Origin: Phorcus lineatus | Lineage: Eukaryota; Mollusca; Gastropoda; Trochida; Trochidae | Direction of reading: 5' to 3' | Assembly: GCA_921293015.1 (NCBI GenBank) | Contig: OV121085.1 | Span: forward strand, 13,231,731 to 13,295,730 | Length of the DNA stretch: 64,000 bases | In this document: piece by piece, positions 47,611-60,400 of the stretch | Position numbering within the stretch: the stretch's first letter is position 1 | Layout: every line of letters begins with the position of its first letter | The notes under the pieces: generated by a model | Seen by the model: only the letters and a program-made list of their open reading frames with translations | Database searches by the model: none | What the model was told of the DNA's origin: nothing | Position numbers and translations under genes: made by a program

Positions 47611-48633
47611 TTGTGGCTATATATAGAACCCGACGCCGAGTCCCCGACCTTGGTGTTAACTCCATCTTGAGATACTAATCTGAGGGCCGGTAGCAACCAC
47701 CACATCTCTGCTACAGATATGTCTAAATAGATCGGCAGTGCTATTTTTGTCACTCTTCGACATTGAATTTGACTGAGCTGAGACGGCGGAGAGAGAATGG
47801 GTTTGCGTAGGCGAACGCCTACGTTCAGCTATCGATCGGAACCTTAAGAAAGGTCATAGGTTGCCGGTCAAACTTTCCCCGCACCAATTGATCAAAACAA
47901 AAATTTGCTACAAAGCCGGTTACCTCCCTTTGGGCAATACGGAGTGAATTGGTTATCGATCGTTGATTGGATACTGAGAATGCCAGTTTGTGGTCGATAT
48001 CTAAAGCAGTGTAGTGCCACGTTGCATAACCGCAGCAATACCTGCTAATACTGAAAACGTGCCACCGGCATGGATCATAATAGATTTCTTTGAAGATGAA
48101 AAGGATGACTTAAAGGTTGAAGTATAGCACATTACTGCACGCTGCGGCGTTACAAAACCACTGAAGGTCATCTTTGAATTTGCCATTTCTGATGACTCTT
48201 GGTTCCGCATCATTATTTAAGCAGAATTACATGTCTGGCTAGAATTAAATGTACACGAAAAGCCGTCATTACTGTAAGCCATTTCACTCAGCACCCAATG
48301 TATTAAAATAGATTAACCCTCGTTGTTCATTTAACATCCAGTCTTAATCACGGCAGCATTTACAATAATTCGTGACCAAAATCCTTTGGGCCTAATTACA
48401 ATGTAAATGAGTTTGTAAGAGAATGAATTTCGTTTCTTGAAACTACCGGAAAGCTGTTTTAATTCGACTTATAATTGCTTAACTTTGGTGACACAATCAT
48501 TATCATCATCGGTACTGTCTATCAGGTGTGCTTAGTGTTTGGTAATCAAATGTCATAGATTCATAGGTGTAATTAAAAAATTCTTGCTATGATAGAATTT
48601 TCAAGATTTGAATTAAAACAAATGCCTTTACTT
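47611..48633. other. intergenic with more CpG than the surroundings
   Basis: About 47650-48000 has many CG dinucleotides and a CGTAGGCG-AA-CGCCTACG inverted repeat at 47806-47823. It could be a remote regulatory site or an unseen exon, but no splice sites or coding frame support either. The 70-codon minus frame at 48001-48213 is unrecognised. Confidence 0.4.
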
Positions 48634-49217
48634 TTAAAGTCATAGTCTCATTTTTGCAAGGCAAATTGTAATAAAGGCTGGACAAATAGTTCACTACTCA
48701 CAGAAATCTTTCCCCTGACGTTTGCAACAATTTTCAGAACTCTGCAGGCATTCTAGCCCTCAATAATGAAGTTCAAACTACCCTACCCTACCCTTATATT
48801 ATGTTTTTGCGAGCGTTAGTCCTTACCACGTCATTTCGCTAAGGCCGTGACGAAGAACACATGAAATATCCCAGCTGAATGTCCAATGAAAATAGCTAAT
48901 AGCTTACGCTTTTCAAATACAGAAATAACAAAAAGATGGTAAACTCAATGAAGAATGCGTCTGTCATAATTATCGATGCTGCGATTACTAGATTTCCGGT
49001 GTTTCGTACTCGCGATGTGATTGCACTTGATTCGGTACCTCATCGGTCTGAAACGGCATACGCCAATAAGCTGCTTCATCCAAAACTGTAAAACGGGCAT
49101 AAAAATGAAAATCTTTGCAAATGCGACAGGGAATATTTGTGTTAGTGGTCAGATTTTGTTCGTGAAAAATAATTAGTTCAGTTTAGTTGCCTTACAAAAA
49201 TGGGACTATGACTTTAA
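48634..49217 (+). mobile_element. MITE family 1, copy 4 (young)
   Basis: 584 bp, same orientation and apparently the same sequence as 45861-46444, 2773 bp away. The outer flanks differ completely, so these are two insertions rather than a tandem duplication. Confidence 0.96.
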
Positions 49218-49533
49218 CAAATCATTAGTTATGATTATAAGCATGATGATCTGGATTACTTGTGTTTATTCTATTGGTACTTCTTCTGATCACCAAAGGG
49301 GATATGAAAAAAAACAATCATGACCTTGAATGAGGTCCATCACGGTTTGCCTGTCTTCATGGCATGTCATGTGCGCTCTATCGGTGACCTGAAGTTAAAA
49401 TGTACTTATCAATCATGCGGTCTCTTTGACTTGACTTATACGATGTCGGAAGTTCTATGACCACTGCGTCCTTTAGCTAAAACAGAATGTGGAAATGGAC
49501 TTGGCAATTCTTATGATATTTTTAATTCACTGA

Positions 49534-49621
49534 CAATCTCATTAAAATAAAATCTAATATTGCTGCACTACGTTACGCAGCCATGTAGTGGAGCAATTTA
49601 GATTTCATCTTAATGAGATTG
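49534..49621. mobile_element. 88-bp hairpin element
   Basis: Starts CAATCTCATTAAAATAAAAT and ends with its imperfect complement, ATCTTAATGAGATTG. Arms of about 37 bp surround a short loop. No sister copy seen in this window. Confidence 0.8.
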
Positions 49622-50528
49622 ATTCAGTTGAATGTATGTGGTTATATCCACCATACACTCATCATACAATACCTAATGTTGCAGTCTTAATTTTTTGAAG
49701 GATTTTTCAGTGGTAGGTTCTAGAATTAAATGCAACTGCCACAACTCTTTTTTTTATTAAAGATCTATATCTTAGAGTACTATAAATATTTGATCCAACT
49801 GATTGTACTTCATAAACAGACAAGATTTGTTTCCATTCCATCAGACCCCAGGGCGAGATTAAATTACCAATTACCATAGTGATGAGACATAGACAGTTTA
49901 ATGTCTGTATCCCACGGGTCCCTGAGATCAAGAATTTTCAGCTACGATTTGCGTCTTACTTGGTGTGGACTTCATTTTATCGTCGCCTCGGGATTATCCA
50001 CGGAGACGAACATTCTACTGATCACGTACACATTTTACTAATTTGTATGTCTAAGATCATCTTTATATCTTATCCATTTTACTTACATTACATTATACAT
50101 CATATTTACTAAGATAAACTTGCTTTGGTTACAAGTGTGCTTTGTGACGGCTAAAAGGACCTAAGGCCTAAGGTTATTGAAGCATGAGCGAGTCATAGTG
50201 ATCAAAAAACCATTAAGATCAACGTTATTTATAAAAGTATAATTAAATGATTGAGATGTTACTTTATAAACAACTATGTATCCTTTTCAGTTTAGATCAG
50301 AATCATGTCAATGTATAAAATTTTTATTGCTAGAACAATTGGTTTTCTGAAAATGACCAAAAGGTTTTGTTGTTTTTTTCTGCATTAAAGGAACATGACT
50401 TGATGGACAAAATCTCATGCAGGTCTTTAACTGGAATTGACTTCAGATCAGGGACCCTGTACCTTTCAGTAACATTTTAGACTGACGCAATCGTTAAATT
50501 GCAAGCCCTACACCAACCTATGTTGTGC
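49622..50528. other. intergenic, nothing recognised
   Basis: Short open frames (74 and 77 codons) overlap on opposite strands near 49.9 kb and have no recognisable content. Confidence 0.5.
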
Positions 50529-50832
50529 GTCCTGCTATTGCAGAGGTTTCACATCTGCATAGTTCCTTTAGGCCCTGATATCTATCAGGCAGTATGCCTC
50601 GTATATAGTTGACGGGTGGATAATCATGGATATGTTAAGCACGCATTTTACAAATAACATATCGTTATGCACGGGGTTTGAAGCGAATATCTGAACTTAA
50701 AGAATTGTCATCTGTATCGGAGTCGTTTCATTGGCTTGTAATACGCACATAGTGATACGAGGTATTTAGTCTGACATATATCAGGGTGGTGAAGGAACTC
50801 TGCAGATTCAAATACGCTGATGTAGCAGGATG
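50529..50832. mobile_element. MITE family 3, copy with both arms
   Basis: Left arm starts GTCCTGCTATTGCAGAGG; right arm ends CGCTGATGTAGCAGGATG. Both arms contain TCTGCA and CCTGATAT-type blocks, and the centre has GGAGTCGTTTCATTGGCTTG. No duplication could be matched at the edges. Confidence 0.85.
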
Positions 50833-51217
50833 TAGAGTTTGTCACTTATTTATTTGTTGTGTGACATCAAGAATGTAGCGAAACTACAGTCATGTAAACT
50901 AAGGTGTAGTCAATTTAATTTTAAGATATTTTTTTTCGTTTCCAAATATTTTTATTCACATAAGTGGGCACATAGTACATAGCAAAAATATTCAAACTGA
51001 GTGAGGTGATACATGTACAGTATCATCTAGATTCAACATATACAAGTGTACAACAGATCAGTGAAATATATTGTGCAGTGGCAGCCATTTTCTAATAAAA
51101 ACGTTTGATTGATTTTTCAATCTGGCTATGTATCTTTCTACCTAAAATATTTTTCAGGGAAGCAATGAATGACTTTAAAGACAGAGGTTCATTTCTAACG
51201 CAACTGATATACATACA
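50833..51217. other. AT-rich stretch, nothing recognised
   Basis: No supported gene; ends in an ACATACATAC microsatellite. Confidence 0.5.
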
Positions 51218-51225
51218 TACATACA

Positions 51226-51458
51226 CAGGGGCGTGTATCGCTTAGAAATAGCTTAAGAAAGACATATATACCCATAGACCCTACCCTACTACTATAGTAA
51301 TAGGGTAGGGTCTATGGGTATATAGTAGTAGGGTAGGATCTATGGGTATATATGTCTTTCTTAAGCTATTTCTAAACGATACACGCCTATAGTAGTAGGG
51401 TAGGGTCTATGGGTATATATGTCTTTCTTAAGCTATTTCTAAGCGATACACGCCCCTG
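51226..51458. mobile_element. foldback element with hAT-like ends
   Basis: Begins CAGGGGCGTGTATCGC and ends with the exact complement. The outer arms (about 70 bp each) are near-perfect. Between them are further partial copies of the TAGGGTAGGGTCTATGGG module, so the right side holds the arm more than twice. Flanks TACATACA (51218-51225) and TGCATACA (51459-51466) form an 8-bp duplication with one difference, as in hAT elements. The flank is microsatellite, which weakens this. Confidence 0.85.
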
Positions 51459-51466
51459 TGCATACA

Positions 51467-52603
51467 TATATATATAGTGCAGCGACCTTCAAATACATCT
51501 AAGTGGTTTTACGTCAATACGTTTCCCATTTACATATGGGATTATGTCCCCATTATAATCACGCTAAGTCTTTTCTGTTCCATTGCCATGGTAACACTCT
51601 GACCTGTTCGCGTCATTTTGTCTTACTTCCGGAACATTCAAATATCGCTATTGCTAGATCAATATGTTATCTTATTCTTACAGGATTTTTTTCAAGACTT
51701 GATAAATCCTCTGTATACTCATAAATCTGATAATATCCTCAGTAAACTTAACTACGTTTAAGTCACTCTGTGTTCATCTCAAGATTTCCTTCCTTTGTTA
51801 CTGACAATAGGTCTGCTATTCAAATTGTCTTTCTTACTATGATAAAGGATCAAGCTTTTGAAAAGATCGTGCTTTAGGGCCTGGGTGACAAAGGAATATA
51901 AGGAAATCAGCAAATAACGTTTGTTGGTCCTTGGTAATCTAGTATCAACCCGTCCCTTAATGAATGCAATGTTCTTCACTACCATTCCCTGGTATTCGAA
52001 TAGAATGTTACACATGCTGTGTTATAACATTGCAAAGTACACCTTGCCTACTTCTATCTTAAATCCTCAAAGGATGATTAGATATATCTTGTCTTTGACA
52101 CATAGGGACATGTTTTAGTAATATAACCAAACAGATATTCAAAGTTTGGCATTTTAGTCTAAAATCGTTAACAAAAGGTCTATGTACCAAGTCAGTACGA
52201 TCCCTGTTCTCACACGATTACTTGACGTCTTTCATTCCCTATCCCGGAGCTGTGTATAAAAAGCTGATCTATCAAAATGACACCGATAAATGACGGACGA
52301 GGGATCGAGTCCGCATGTCTGTATTATTTATGGCTAAGAGTTGTACCTCTGTAGGAACGTCCCTACTTACATAACGGGGGTATAGGTGGCGACAAGTTAC
52401 TGCAGGTGACGTAATGGGAGACAGGGGATAGTGAGAGGGTGTGAACCACGGAGAGGTAGATGACTTACCTACATACATATGTACCGATTACCTGAGGCAA
52501 AAGCGCTGTTTGCAATGTACACCATAGTACCTAGTCTTCTGAAGTTATTTTAGCATTACGGTAATCAAGAGTCAGTGTTTATGAGTCTGTAACACTCTAT
52601 TGA
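51467..52603. other. intergenic, nothing recognised
   Basis: Open frames of 65-78 codons on both strands near 51.5-52.5 kb have no recognisable domain or exon signals. Confidence 0.5.
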
Positions 52604-53080
52604 TTAAAGAGCCACTCCGTGATTTTCATAACATATTATCTACCTTCGATACAAACCTAAATATCATATGTGGTGATATATAATCAAAACATCTTAACTT
52701 TTCAAATCCAAAAGACATATATATGACAAATACTGGTTTTCCATGAAAATCTAAAACAGCCTTATAAATACACAGAGGTGTAGATATCACGTCCAATATA
52801 CATGGATACTAGTTATATAACCTAACAAACACTATCAACTCCTAACTGCCCTCCTGGCTGTTTTAGATAAGTCTACAAAATTACGTTTGAGTATTTGACG
52901 CGCGCCACTGTCCGGTTTTCGATCATAATTGCGACGTTCTACCTTCATATTGTCACTGTAAAAAAACAAATAAGCTTTACATTGTGTCTTTTTGGTAACA
53001 GTCGATACTTCGCGATCAAATGACACCATTGATTAAGTTTGGCATATATGACTCCAACAACTCACGGAGTGGCTCTTTAA
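52604..53080 (-). mobile_element. MITE family 2, copy 2
   Basis: 477 bp, TTAA at both edges, inverted relative to 5637-6112. Its inverted repeat is GAGCCACTCCGTGA against TCACGGAGTGGCTC, a perfect match, cleaner than in copy 1. A 64-codon minus frame inside it is not a gene. Confidence 0.95.
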
Positions 53081-54055
53081 GAGAGCGAAGTATTTTGGTC
53101 ATGGTCATGGTTTTTGAAGCCTAAAGTGGTTTATATTGGAGTCATACGTACCACTCATTAACATTTTATAAATGATCATATTAGCGCTAAGAGAATTTAT
53201 AAAAGGTTCGTCTTTGACATTACAAATATAAGTGTGATATAAAGGTAATGGATCAAATGGTGACCGTTTCATGTTGATCAATATGAATCATGTGCTTTTC
53301 ATTTGGCGGGTAAAGCGTGAAGCTCAAGTTGAGAACATGAGTAGCCTGATCTAAACACATGCAGTGCGGAGTATCTGCTGTCAATCGCATTGCAGAGCGA
53401 GAAAGAATGGCAATGCACATGCATTGAACGAATCCATTTCATGCGTGTCTGAAGGTCGTGCCCAATTCAGATGAGTGATCACCGAAAATTGAGCATGCTC
53501 TTATCATGAACACTGATAAAGCCATACAGTTACCTAATTGGTGTAACATATATTATCATGTTATGATTAAGTGAAATACATTTAACACTGGTGACCTGTA
53601 GGGAAAATGGGTTGCGTAACGGAGATAAATAGGACGAATTCCCTTAATTTTTATCTTCGTTTTGCTAAAGTTCATATATGCCATTCAACAACACTCCGTG
53701 AATTATTTTCAGTATTATTTTTCAATATTTCTTACTGCAGTTAGCTTTCATGTGTTGGGTACTTTTATTTGGGGATTTTTTTTAATACTACATTACGCCC
53801 ATGAAGATAGTACTTTCGTAATTAAAAAAATCAGCCGAAAAAATGGTCCATGATTTAGTTTGCTCATTGTTCAGTATTTCTAATTTCATTGTGACTAAGC
53901 TTTCATATGTCGAGTACAATTATTCTTAAGGATACATTTAGATGGTTTTGTGATTTTATATACACTCGTAGAGTCCCTAAGATCGAATTTTTTGTATCAA
54001 AAAAGAATCCGTGATTATAATGGTGACACTCCGATCCCCACACCATAGTAAATAT
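53081..54055. other. intergenic, nothing recognised
   Basis: Two stretches near 53700 and 53870 share CAGTATT and GCTTTCATATGT-like phrases, perhaps an old local duplication. Confidence 0.4.
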
Positions 54056-54170
54056 CATGGGCCTAGATTTTCGAAGCTCTCTTAGCGCTAACATACTCGT
54101 AAGCCTTTGTTAATGTAAGGTACTTATTACTGTCTTAGTGCTAAGAGAGGTTCTAAAATCTAAGCCCTGG
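54056..54170. mobile_element. 115-bp hairpin MITE, copy 2
   Basis: Same length and layout as 45273-45387: GCTCTCTTAGCGCTAA in the left arm, CTTAGTGCTAAGAGAGG in the right, ends CATGGG and CCCTGG. The arms are more diverged, so it is older. Confidence 0.88.
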
Positions 54171-54839
54171 ATTCGCTAGTGGGAAATGACATAAACGATT
54201 AGTGTGTACATTGAATGCAAAGCAAAGAAACATCTTCGTCCGGCATTAGTTTCTAGATTAGGGTATCAGTCAAATATTTGATTTAAACATTACTTAGTGT
54301 AAAATACACTGATCATTGCACAACAATTATACACTAGAAACGAATTTACTAATCACACTTTAATCCAGATAATTAAAAATTGTTAATTGATTCTTTCAAG
54401 TTATTTAGTATGTCCTGATATTGTTTTAATATAACAGATAACAATGTTTCAAAACTTCAACATATAGTCTATTTCTTTTCCCGTATTTAGTTTATCAAAG
54501 ATAACGTTGTTGTGCAATCTTACAAGAATTGTTACATTGTAATGATGTGATAACATGACCTCACACTATCATTTGGTGACCTTCACACCAGAGCGCATAA
54601 TCACTCAGTTTCCACTGCATTATATTCATATTTATATCATAACGAGTCAGTTTATAAATACCAACAATTGTCATGTTGATAAATGGTTTTGTACTAAGGT
54701 GTTTAGTGACATTATGAAAATATGTAACCGAGAATAAATAAGGGATTAACCTTTAGATCAATCAGTGATAAACACTATATAGGCCGGGTTCAGGTTACAT
54801 CAGTTATCTATAAATAGAATACCTTGCATATCATTTTGG
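54171..54839. other. AT-rich stretch, nothing recognised
   Basis: No supported gene or repeat copy. Confidence 0.5.
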
Positions 54840-55316
54840 TTAAAGAGCCACTCCGTGAGTTGTTGGAGTCATATATGCCAAACGTATTTAATGGTGGCAT
54901 TTGATAGTGAAGGTATCGACTGTTACCAAAAAGAAACATTTTAGTGCTAATTAGTTTTGTACAGTGACTATATGAAGGTAGAAAGTCGCAATTATGATCG
55001 AAAACCGGACTGTGGCGCGCGTCAAATAGTCGAATGTTATTTTGGATACTTAACTAAAACAGCCAGGAGGGCAGTTAGGAGTTGATAGTGTTCATTAGGT
55101 TATATAATTAGTATCCATGTCCATTGGACGGGTGGTCTCCGCCTCTGAGCTATTATGGGGTTATTTTTAGATTTTCATGGAAAATCAGTATTTGTCATAT
55201 ACATGTCTTAAAGAGATAAAAGTTAAGATGTTATAAGTTTATATCAACACATATAACATTTAGGTTCGTATCAAAGCCAACTTATATTTTATGAAAATCA
55301 CGGAGTGGCTCTTTAA
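54840..55316 (+). mobile_element. MITE family 2, copy 3
   Basis: 477 bp with TTAA edges, same orientation as 5637-6112. It lies 1.8 kb from the inverted copy 52604-53080, so the two could pair as a large hairpin in a transcript. Confidence 0.95.
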
Positions 55317-56389
55317 GAAAAACGTGAATGGAAAACTATTTTTACTGTTTTATGCCTATACTTATCTTTTATTTCAATCTAGATGAACAAATTAACAATA
55401 TTCATCATCATGTTAAATGAAATGTCAATGAATTAAGGGGATCCGAAATAAGTATGGTACAGTTTAACTTCTTGTAGAACATATTTATTCGTCCATGTAT
55501 ATCAGGCTTCGAGACATATAATGACGATATTGCCATTCTCTATTTCTTCATTTACTACACAGTGCACAAGGAATTTAATTCTAGTGACTTCATAGTCCAA
55601 ACTATTTTAAAAACAGAGACTTTAAAATAATTTTCAGCTATGAGAGTTGAATACGTTAGGCCATTAGGTATCATTTAGGTATAAATGAAGTAAATTAAGT
55701 AAAGGTATATATTCAAATGTTTATAATAAAAGATGAGGTACATATTGCAAATGTATATATGAAGCATATATCTGTAAGTGTATATCCATTTATGTAAGAG
55801 GAATATATGTAAATGTACATATCAAGTATATTATTAATACGTGATATGACGCTCATTATCTCTAGCCAAATTGTCTCTAAATTGTCTGTAGGCAAAGAAC
55901 ACTGGTAGGCAGAAATAGACCTAACCCATAGCTAGGCATATGAATGACGATACAGCACTTATGTTCTTCTCTTGTTGAATTAAATATATTTGAACTTCAG
56001 ATCAATAAAATAATGAATAAATAAAATATTTTTATGGCTTGTTAATAGATATATTTTATATCCATCCGTCCATGAAGAAGCAATAAATGTATATCGCAGT
56101 ATGCGTTTTTGTAACAAATGGAGTAAAGAAGCCACGGTCTCCGGTTATCGTTGTAAATATAATATAAACAAGTTGTAACCTTGCAACTGAAACGAAAAAG
56201 TTAACATTGCCAGCTAGAGGTATGTAGCCGGCAGCGATAATTTCATTAAGTAAAATGAAATAATTCTATCTTGGATTTCGATTATAATTCTATAAGTTTA
56301 ATACCGATATGGTTACTTAATATGGTTAAAAAATCCACGAGTTCGAATAAATTTTACTCAGCGATCATTGTTAAAACGCGAGTTTTCGG
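55317..56389. other. AT-rich stretch, nothing recognised
   Basis: Repeated TATATGTAAATGTA-like phrases near 55730-55830 form a loose microsatellite. No gene. Confidence 0.5.
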
Positions 56390-56398
56390 GTTTCGTCG

Positions 56399-56713
56399 GG
56401 GCGGGATAGCGCAGTAGTTAACGTGTTCGGCTTCGGATCAGGAGATCCGTGGTTCGAATCCCGCCAAGAGCTGGGCAACTTTGTCTGCAGTAGAGAACTG
56501 TTCTACACGCAGTCAGGTTTGGGTGCAATGGTACACTGAAATTCAGTGTAGTACCACCCATGGTTCACTAGTTCCAGCCGATGCTCGCAGGTTTCACTGC
56601 AATGCATAGCCACCATGGTGTTGCGGGCTTTCTCCCTGCAATAATACCAGCAGCAGCGATATAAGTGAAATAATCTTGAAAGCGGCGTTAAACACCAACT
56701 CACCTCACTTCGT
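56399..56713 (+). mobile_element. SINE family A, full length, best-preserved promoter
   Basis: GGGCGGGATAGCGCAGTAG head, box B GGTTCGAATCCCGCC, complete body and tail GGCGTTAAACACCAACTCAC. Perfect 9-bp duplication GTTTCGTCG at 56390-56398 and 56714-56722. This is the copy closest to what looks like the family consensus. Confidence 0.95.
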
Positions 56714-56829
56714 GTTTCGTCGTCTTAGACAGCAACTGTTCGCGACAACAATGAAGATCGTTTTCTGACTTTTTTGTGCGATTCAGTTTGCATAGATTGG
56801 GTCATAAAGGACATTTTTGCACTCGTAAG

Positions 56830-57420
56830 ATTTTCAAATGGACAATATGATGTAACACAACACTTATCCAACCGTTATATTTATGTAAGATTCAAAATTT
56901 ACTCCGTTTAAAAGTGTAATTTATAATTTTTGTAATTTATACGTGCAACGATCCCGATAAGGGTAGTGTTTGAAAATCTGTTAATGTTCCGTACGATATC
57001 TAGAGATTATATTTTACACTCAAAGATTATCAAGTGAACAAAGGTTTAACAAACATTAACGCTTTACCAACCCTTATATACATGTAATCATATAAGTTTT
57101 TTCATTGTCATAGTGTAAGTGTTTACGTAAAAGTTAAACTTCGTAAAGTTGTAATTGCTGTTAATGTCAAGTTTGATCTAAAGAAACTATTTCAACACTC
57201 GACGGAAATCAAGTGAAGAAATTCGGAACACAGTTATGCTTAGCCAACCGTTATATTTTTTTATGTATTATTTACACCAGAAAGAAGTGTGAGTTATACA
57301 TTTATGTAAGTAAGTATGTAAATGCAATAAACCCACGGGCGATAGGTTTTGAATATCTGTTAATATACAACTAAAACGTTTGGCGTCAATTCAAAGATAT
57401 TGAGAACACTATGGCGACAA
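56830..57420 (+). repeat. decayed tandem array, unit about 190 bp
   Basis: CCAACCGTTATATT-like phrases at about 56868, 57068 and 57259, each followed by GTGTAA/GTGAG and then GAAAATCTGTTAATGT-like phrases. Three old units; a possible fourth trace lies near 57985. Confidence 0.65.
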
Positions 57421-60400
57421 GTTTTGGGTGTATGTGAATATTTCATTGAAGTATAGATAGGCCTCAGGTGTGTTTTTTACGTGTTGGCTTAAAGCTTTTG
57501 ATGTTAAAAAATGTCAGATTCGATTAAAAATTCGCCGGAGGCATTCTGCGTACTAAGTTACCTCTTTAGTATTTTCTATATAAATGCATCTGTTTCGTTT
57601 AATGACTGGATCAACTGCTTATCCTCTGCAAATGGATATTTTGCATAACTATATTGTTAAAGAATATAAAGTTTATCAAATAACGACTAAAATTTAGTGA
57701 TAATATGTGTAAATTTAGATTTAGTTCTATGAATGAAATCACAATGAATGATATGTCGATTTAAAATTGAAAATTCGAAACGGACTTATCGAATTCTTGT
57801 GGATAGTCTACATTAATTTTAAATTTTCGATAATAAAATCTTTTAATTTATTTAAATAAATTGTTTTGAATACTTTTAAAACGATTATTGAACTTCAAAG
57901 ATGATTTAGATTTCAAACAAAACGATTATACTTTTGAAAATAAAGAATTCAAGTGTGAATGTTAGTTTAAAACTTTGCATATTTTTCCAACCGTAACACA
58001 TTTGTGTTATAAAACAATGTTATACATGGCTGACATAGCTGAAAAAAACACCATCAAAAATCTAAATTTCATGTGACAAACTTTAATAATTTGAGAAAAT
58101 CACGATTTTAATGTATTTATACCCATTGCTATAGTTTTCATGAATAAATCTTTTGTTATGTTTACAGGTATTTTGGGATGATTAATTAAAGGTTGCATAA
58201 CATTTCATGTTCATGTCATGTTTGATTGATAGATTGTCAACTGACATCATTATCGTTTGACGTCACAATAACCTCAAGGTGGCTATCAACAACTTATAAT
58301 ATAATAACATTACCAAGACCCCATTAATTAACATGCTAAAGTACATATGTTATGTAAACATAGTGCCAACAAACGTCGGGGACCATGTCCAGCCGGTTCG
58401 TACGTAAATATATAGTCAACATAAATCATTATATCTGCGTGCTGGATAAATCGTATGCTATAATATAGTTAACAATTTTCTATCAATTTACATTTTTTGA
58501 AACAATTATGATTTGAAAATTATATCGTAGCATGAATTTATATGATGTTTGAATCTATATGACGAATATGAAAACCATATATGGAATAGACAAGTGACTA
58601 AACTATGTTATGTGGGTATTAAGAATTAATAGTCAATCAAAAATGACTATTTGGGATATAAAATTGTATTTAACCCAAGAATGAATAGTGTGTATAAATA
58701 TAATAAATATGATATAATAATATAATAGATAAATAAATAAAAATGTAAACATTTTTATTCTTAAAAATCTTAAATTAATATATTATTGCAATCTGTTTCC
58801 AAAATATGTTACCTTAAAATTTCAGTAGATTTTGTGAGGCATCGAAAGAACATTAAAAAATATGCCCCAATTCTAATAGTAATATAAGTATGACTCCAGT
58901 TCTCTTGTCAGGAATATTTTATGAATGTATGATGTGGTTTCTAAGAGTGAGGGGTACAAATTGTTTGTAAATGTGCTTAATAATTTCAAAATTTAAGTTT
59001 TAATAAATTTATACTTATCTATAAAACTATATGTGTGAGAACCAATTAGGTGATATTCAAAATGAGGGGTTAATGAACGACAAATCGGTTAGATATCGTT
59101 ATTCATTATAAGTTCTCGAATGGAATTTTTGTTATATTATATCTGCGTTATTTCAATGATTCTATAAAATAATATCACGCTAACCTAAGTTCATTTCCTC
59201 AAATTGATATTAGCCATTTTGTACAAAGTGGAACTAAAAAATGACTTACATGGGTGTCTTTCAGTTGCATTCAGAACTTGAACCATATCAGAGAAGGATA
59301 AAATAGGAAAATTTCCAATGTTATATGACTTAAAAATCGTATAAACAGCTATTAAACTAAATTCAACACGTAATCCGAAAATATTAAATTCATATTGAAC
59401 TTTCAAGAACAGCTTTTAAACGGATTTTTAACAATGATATTTACTTTTATGTCATATTTCATGTCCGTATTTGTTAAAATAATAATATAAAATAGATATC
59501 ATCAATACCCATAAATCTTTATTCACATTTTGTCAATGATTTTGACACGTCAAATCTATTACAATAGTTGTTCATGTAATGCGATATTATATGAATTTTG
59601 AAGTGAAGATTGTTTGAACATATAGTTACATTGGTAAAACTGGATAAAAATGGAATAAAAAGATGTGACAGTATCTCTTAATCATTGCTACAAAATACAA
59701 TGATCACGAAGATTTAACACCAAAAACAACAACGTGACATTGAAATAAAAAAAAACAAAAATAACAAAATGACCTTGCAAACAGCCCTTTGTAAACAACC
59801 AAAACAAACAATTTAGAAAAAAGTAAGGAAACATCCGTACATGAAATAGCAGTTAGACACTTTATCATGATGATTACCTACGTAAATGTACATCGTCATA
59901 CGTTGGCTATTATCAGCATGACGGTTTACCATCGCCTATAATTTGACCTTGTGACCGGTCACATGACCATCAAGCTGTTAATCGCAGGCCGTAGAAATAC
60001 GTAGGAAATACGAAGGTATGCTTACAACACAACACGTTTATTTGAAAGGTCGTGAGTCGTCCAATTTGGTACCGAATTACGTAGTCATAATCTCACCGCC
60101 TGGTGTTAAAGTCATTCCGACGAGCATGTGCCAACGAATTTATGTACCAGTCTTATCAATAAAGGAAAGTTTGTCTGTGTATAGATAAAGACGTTCCGCA
60201 TGGATGCGCAAGTTTATCTGCTCAGTATATCAACCTAAGCACTAATAAACACGAAGATACTGACTACATAAAGGAGAAACGTTATCTAGAGATTGTTATC
60301 ATGACTTTTAGCAATTGAAGTCAATTGAGCTTGTGCCTTTAATGCTCTTGTTTTCGAGTAGTCATTGCAAATGTTTCTTTATCATGTGCCAAATAAAATA

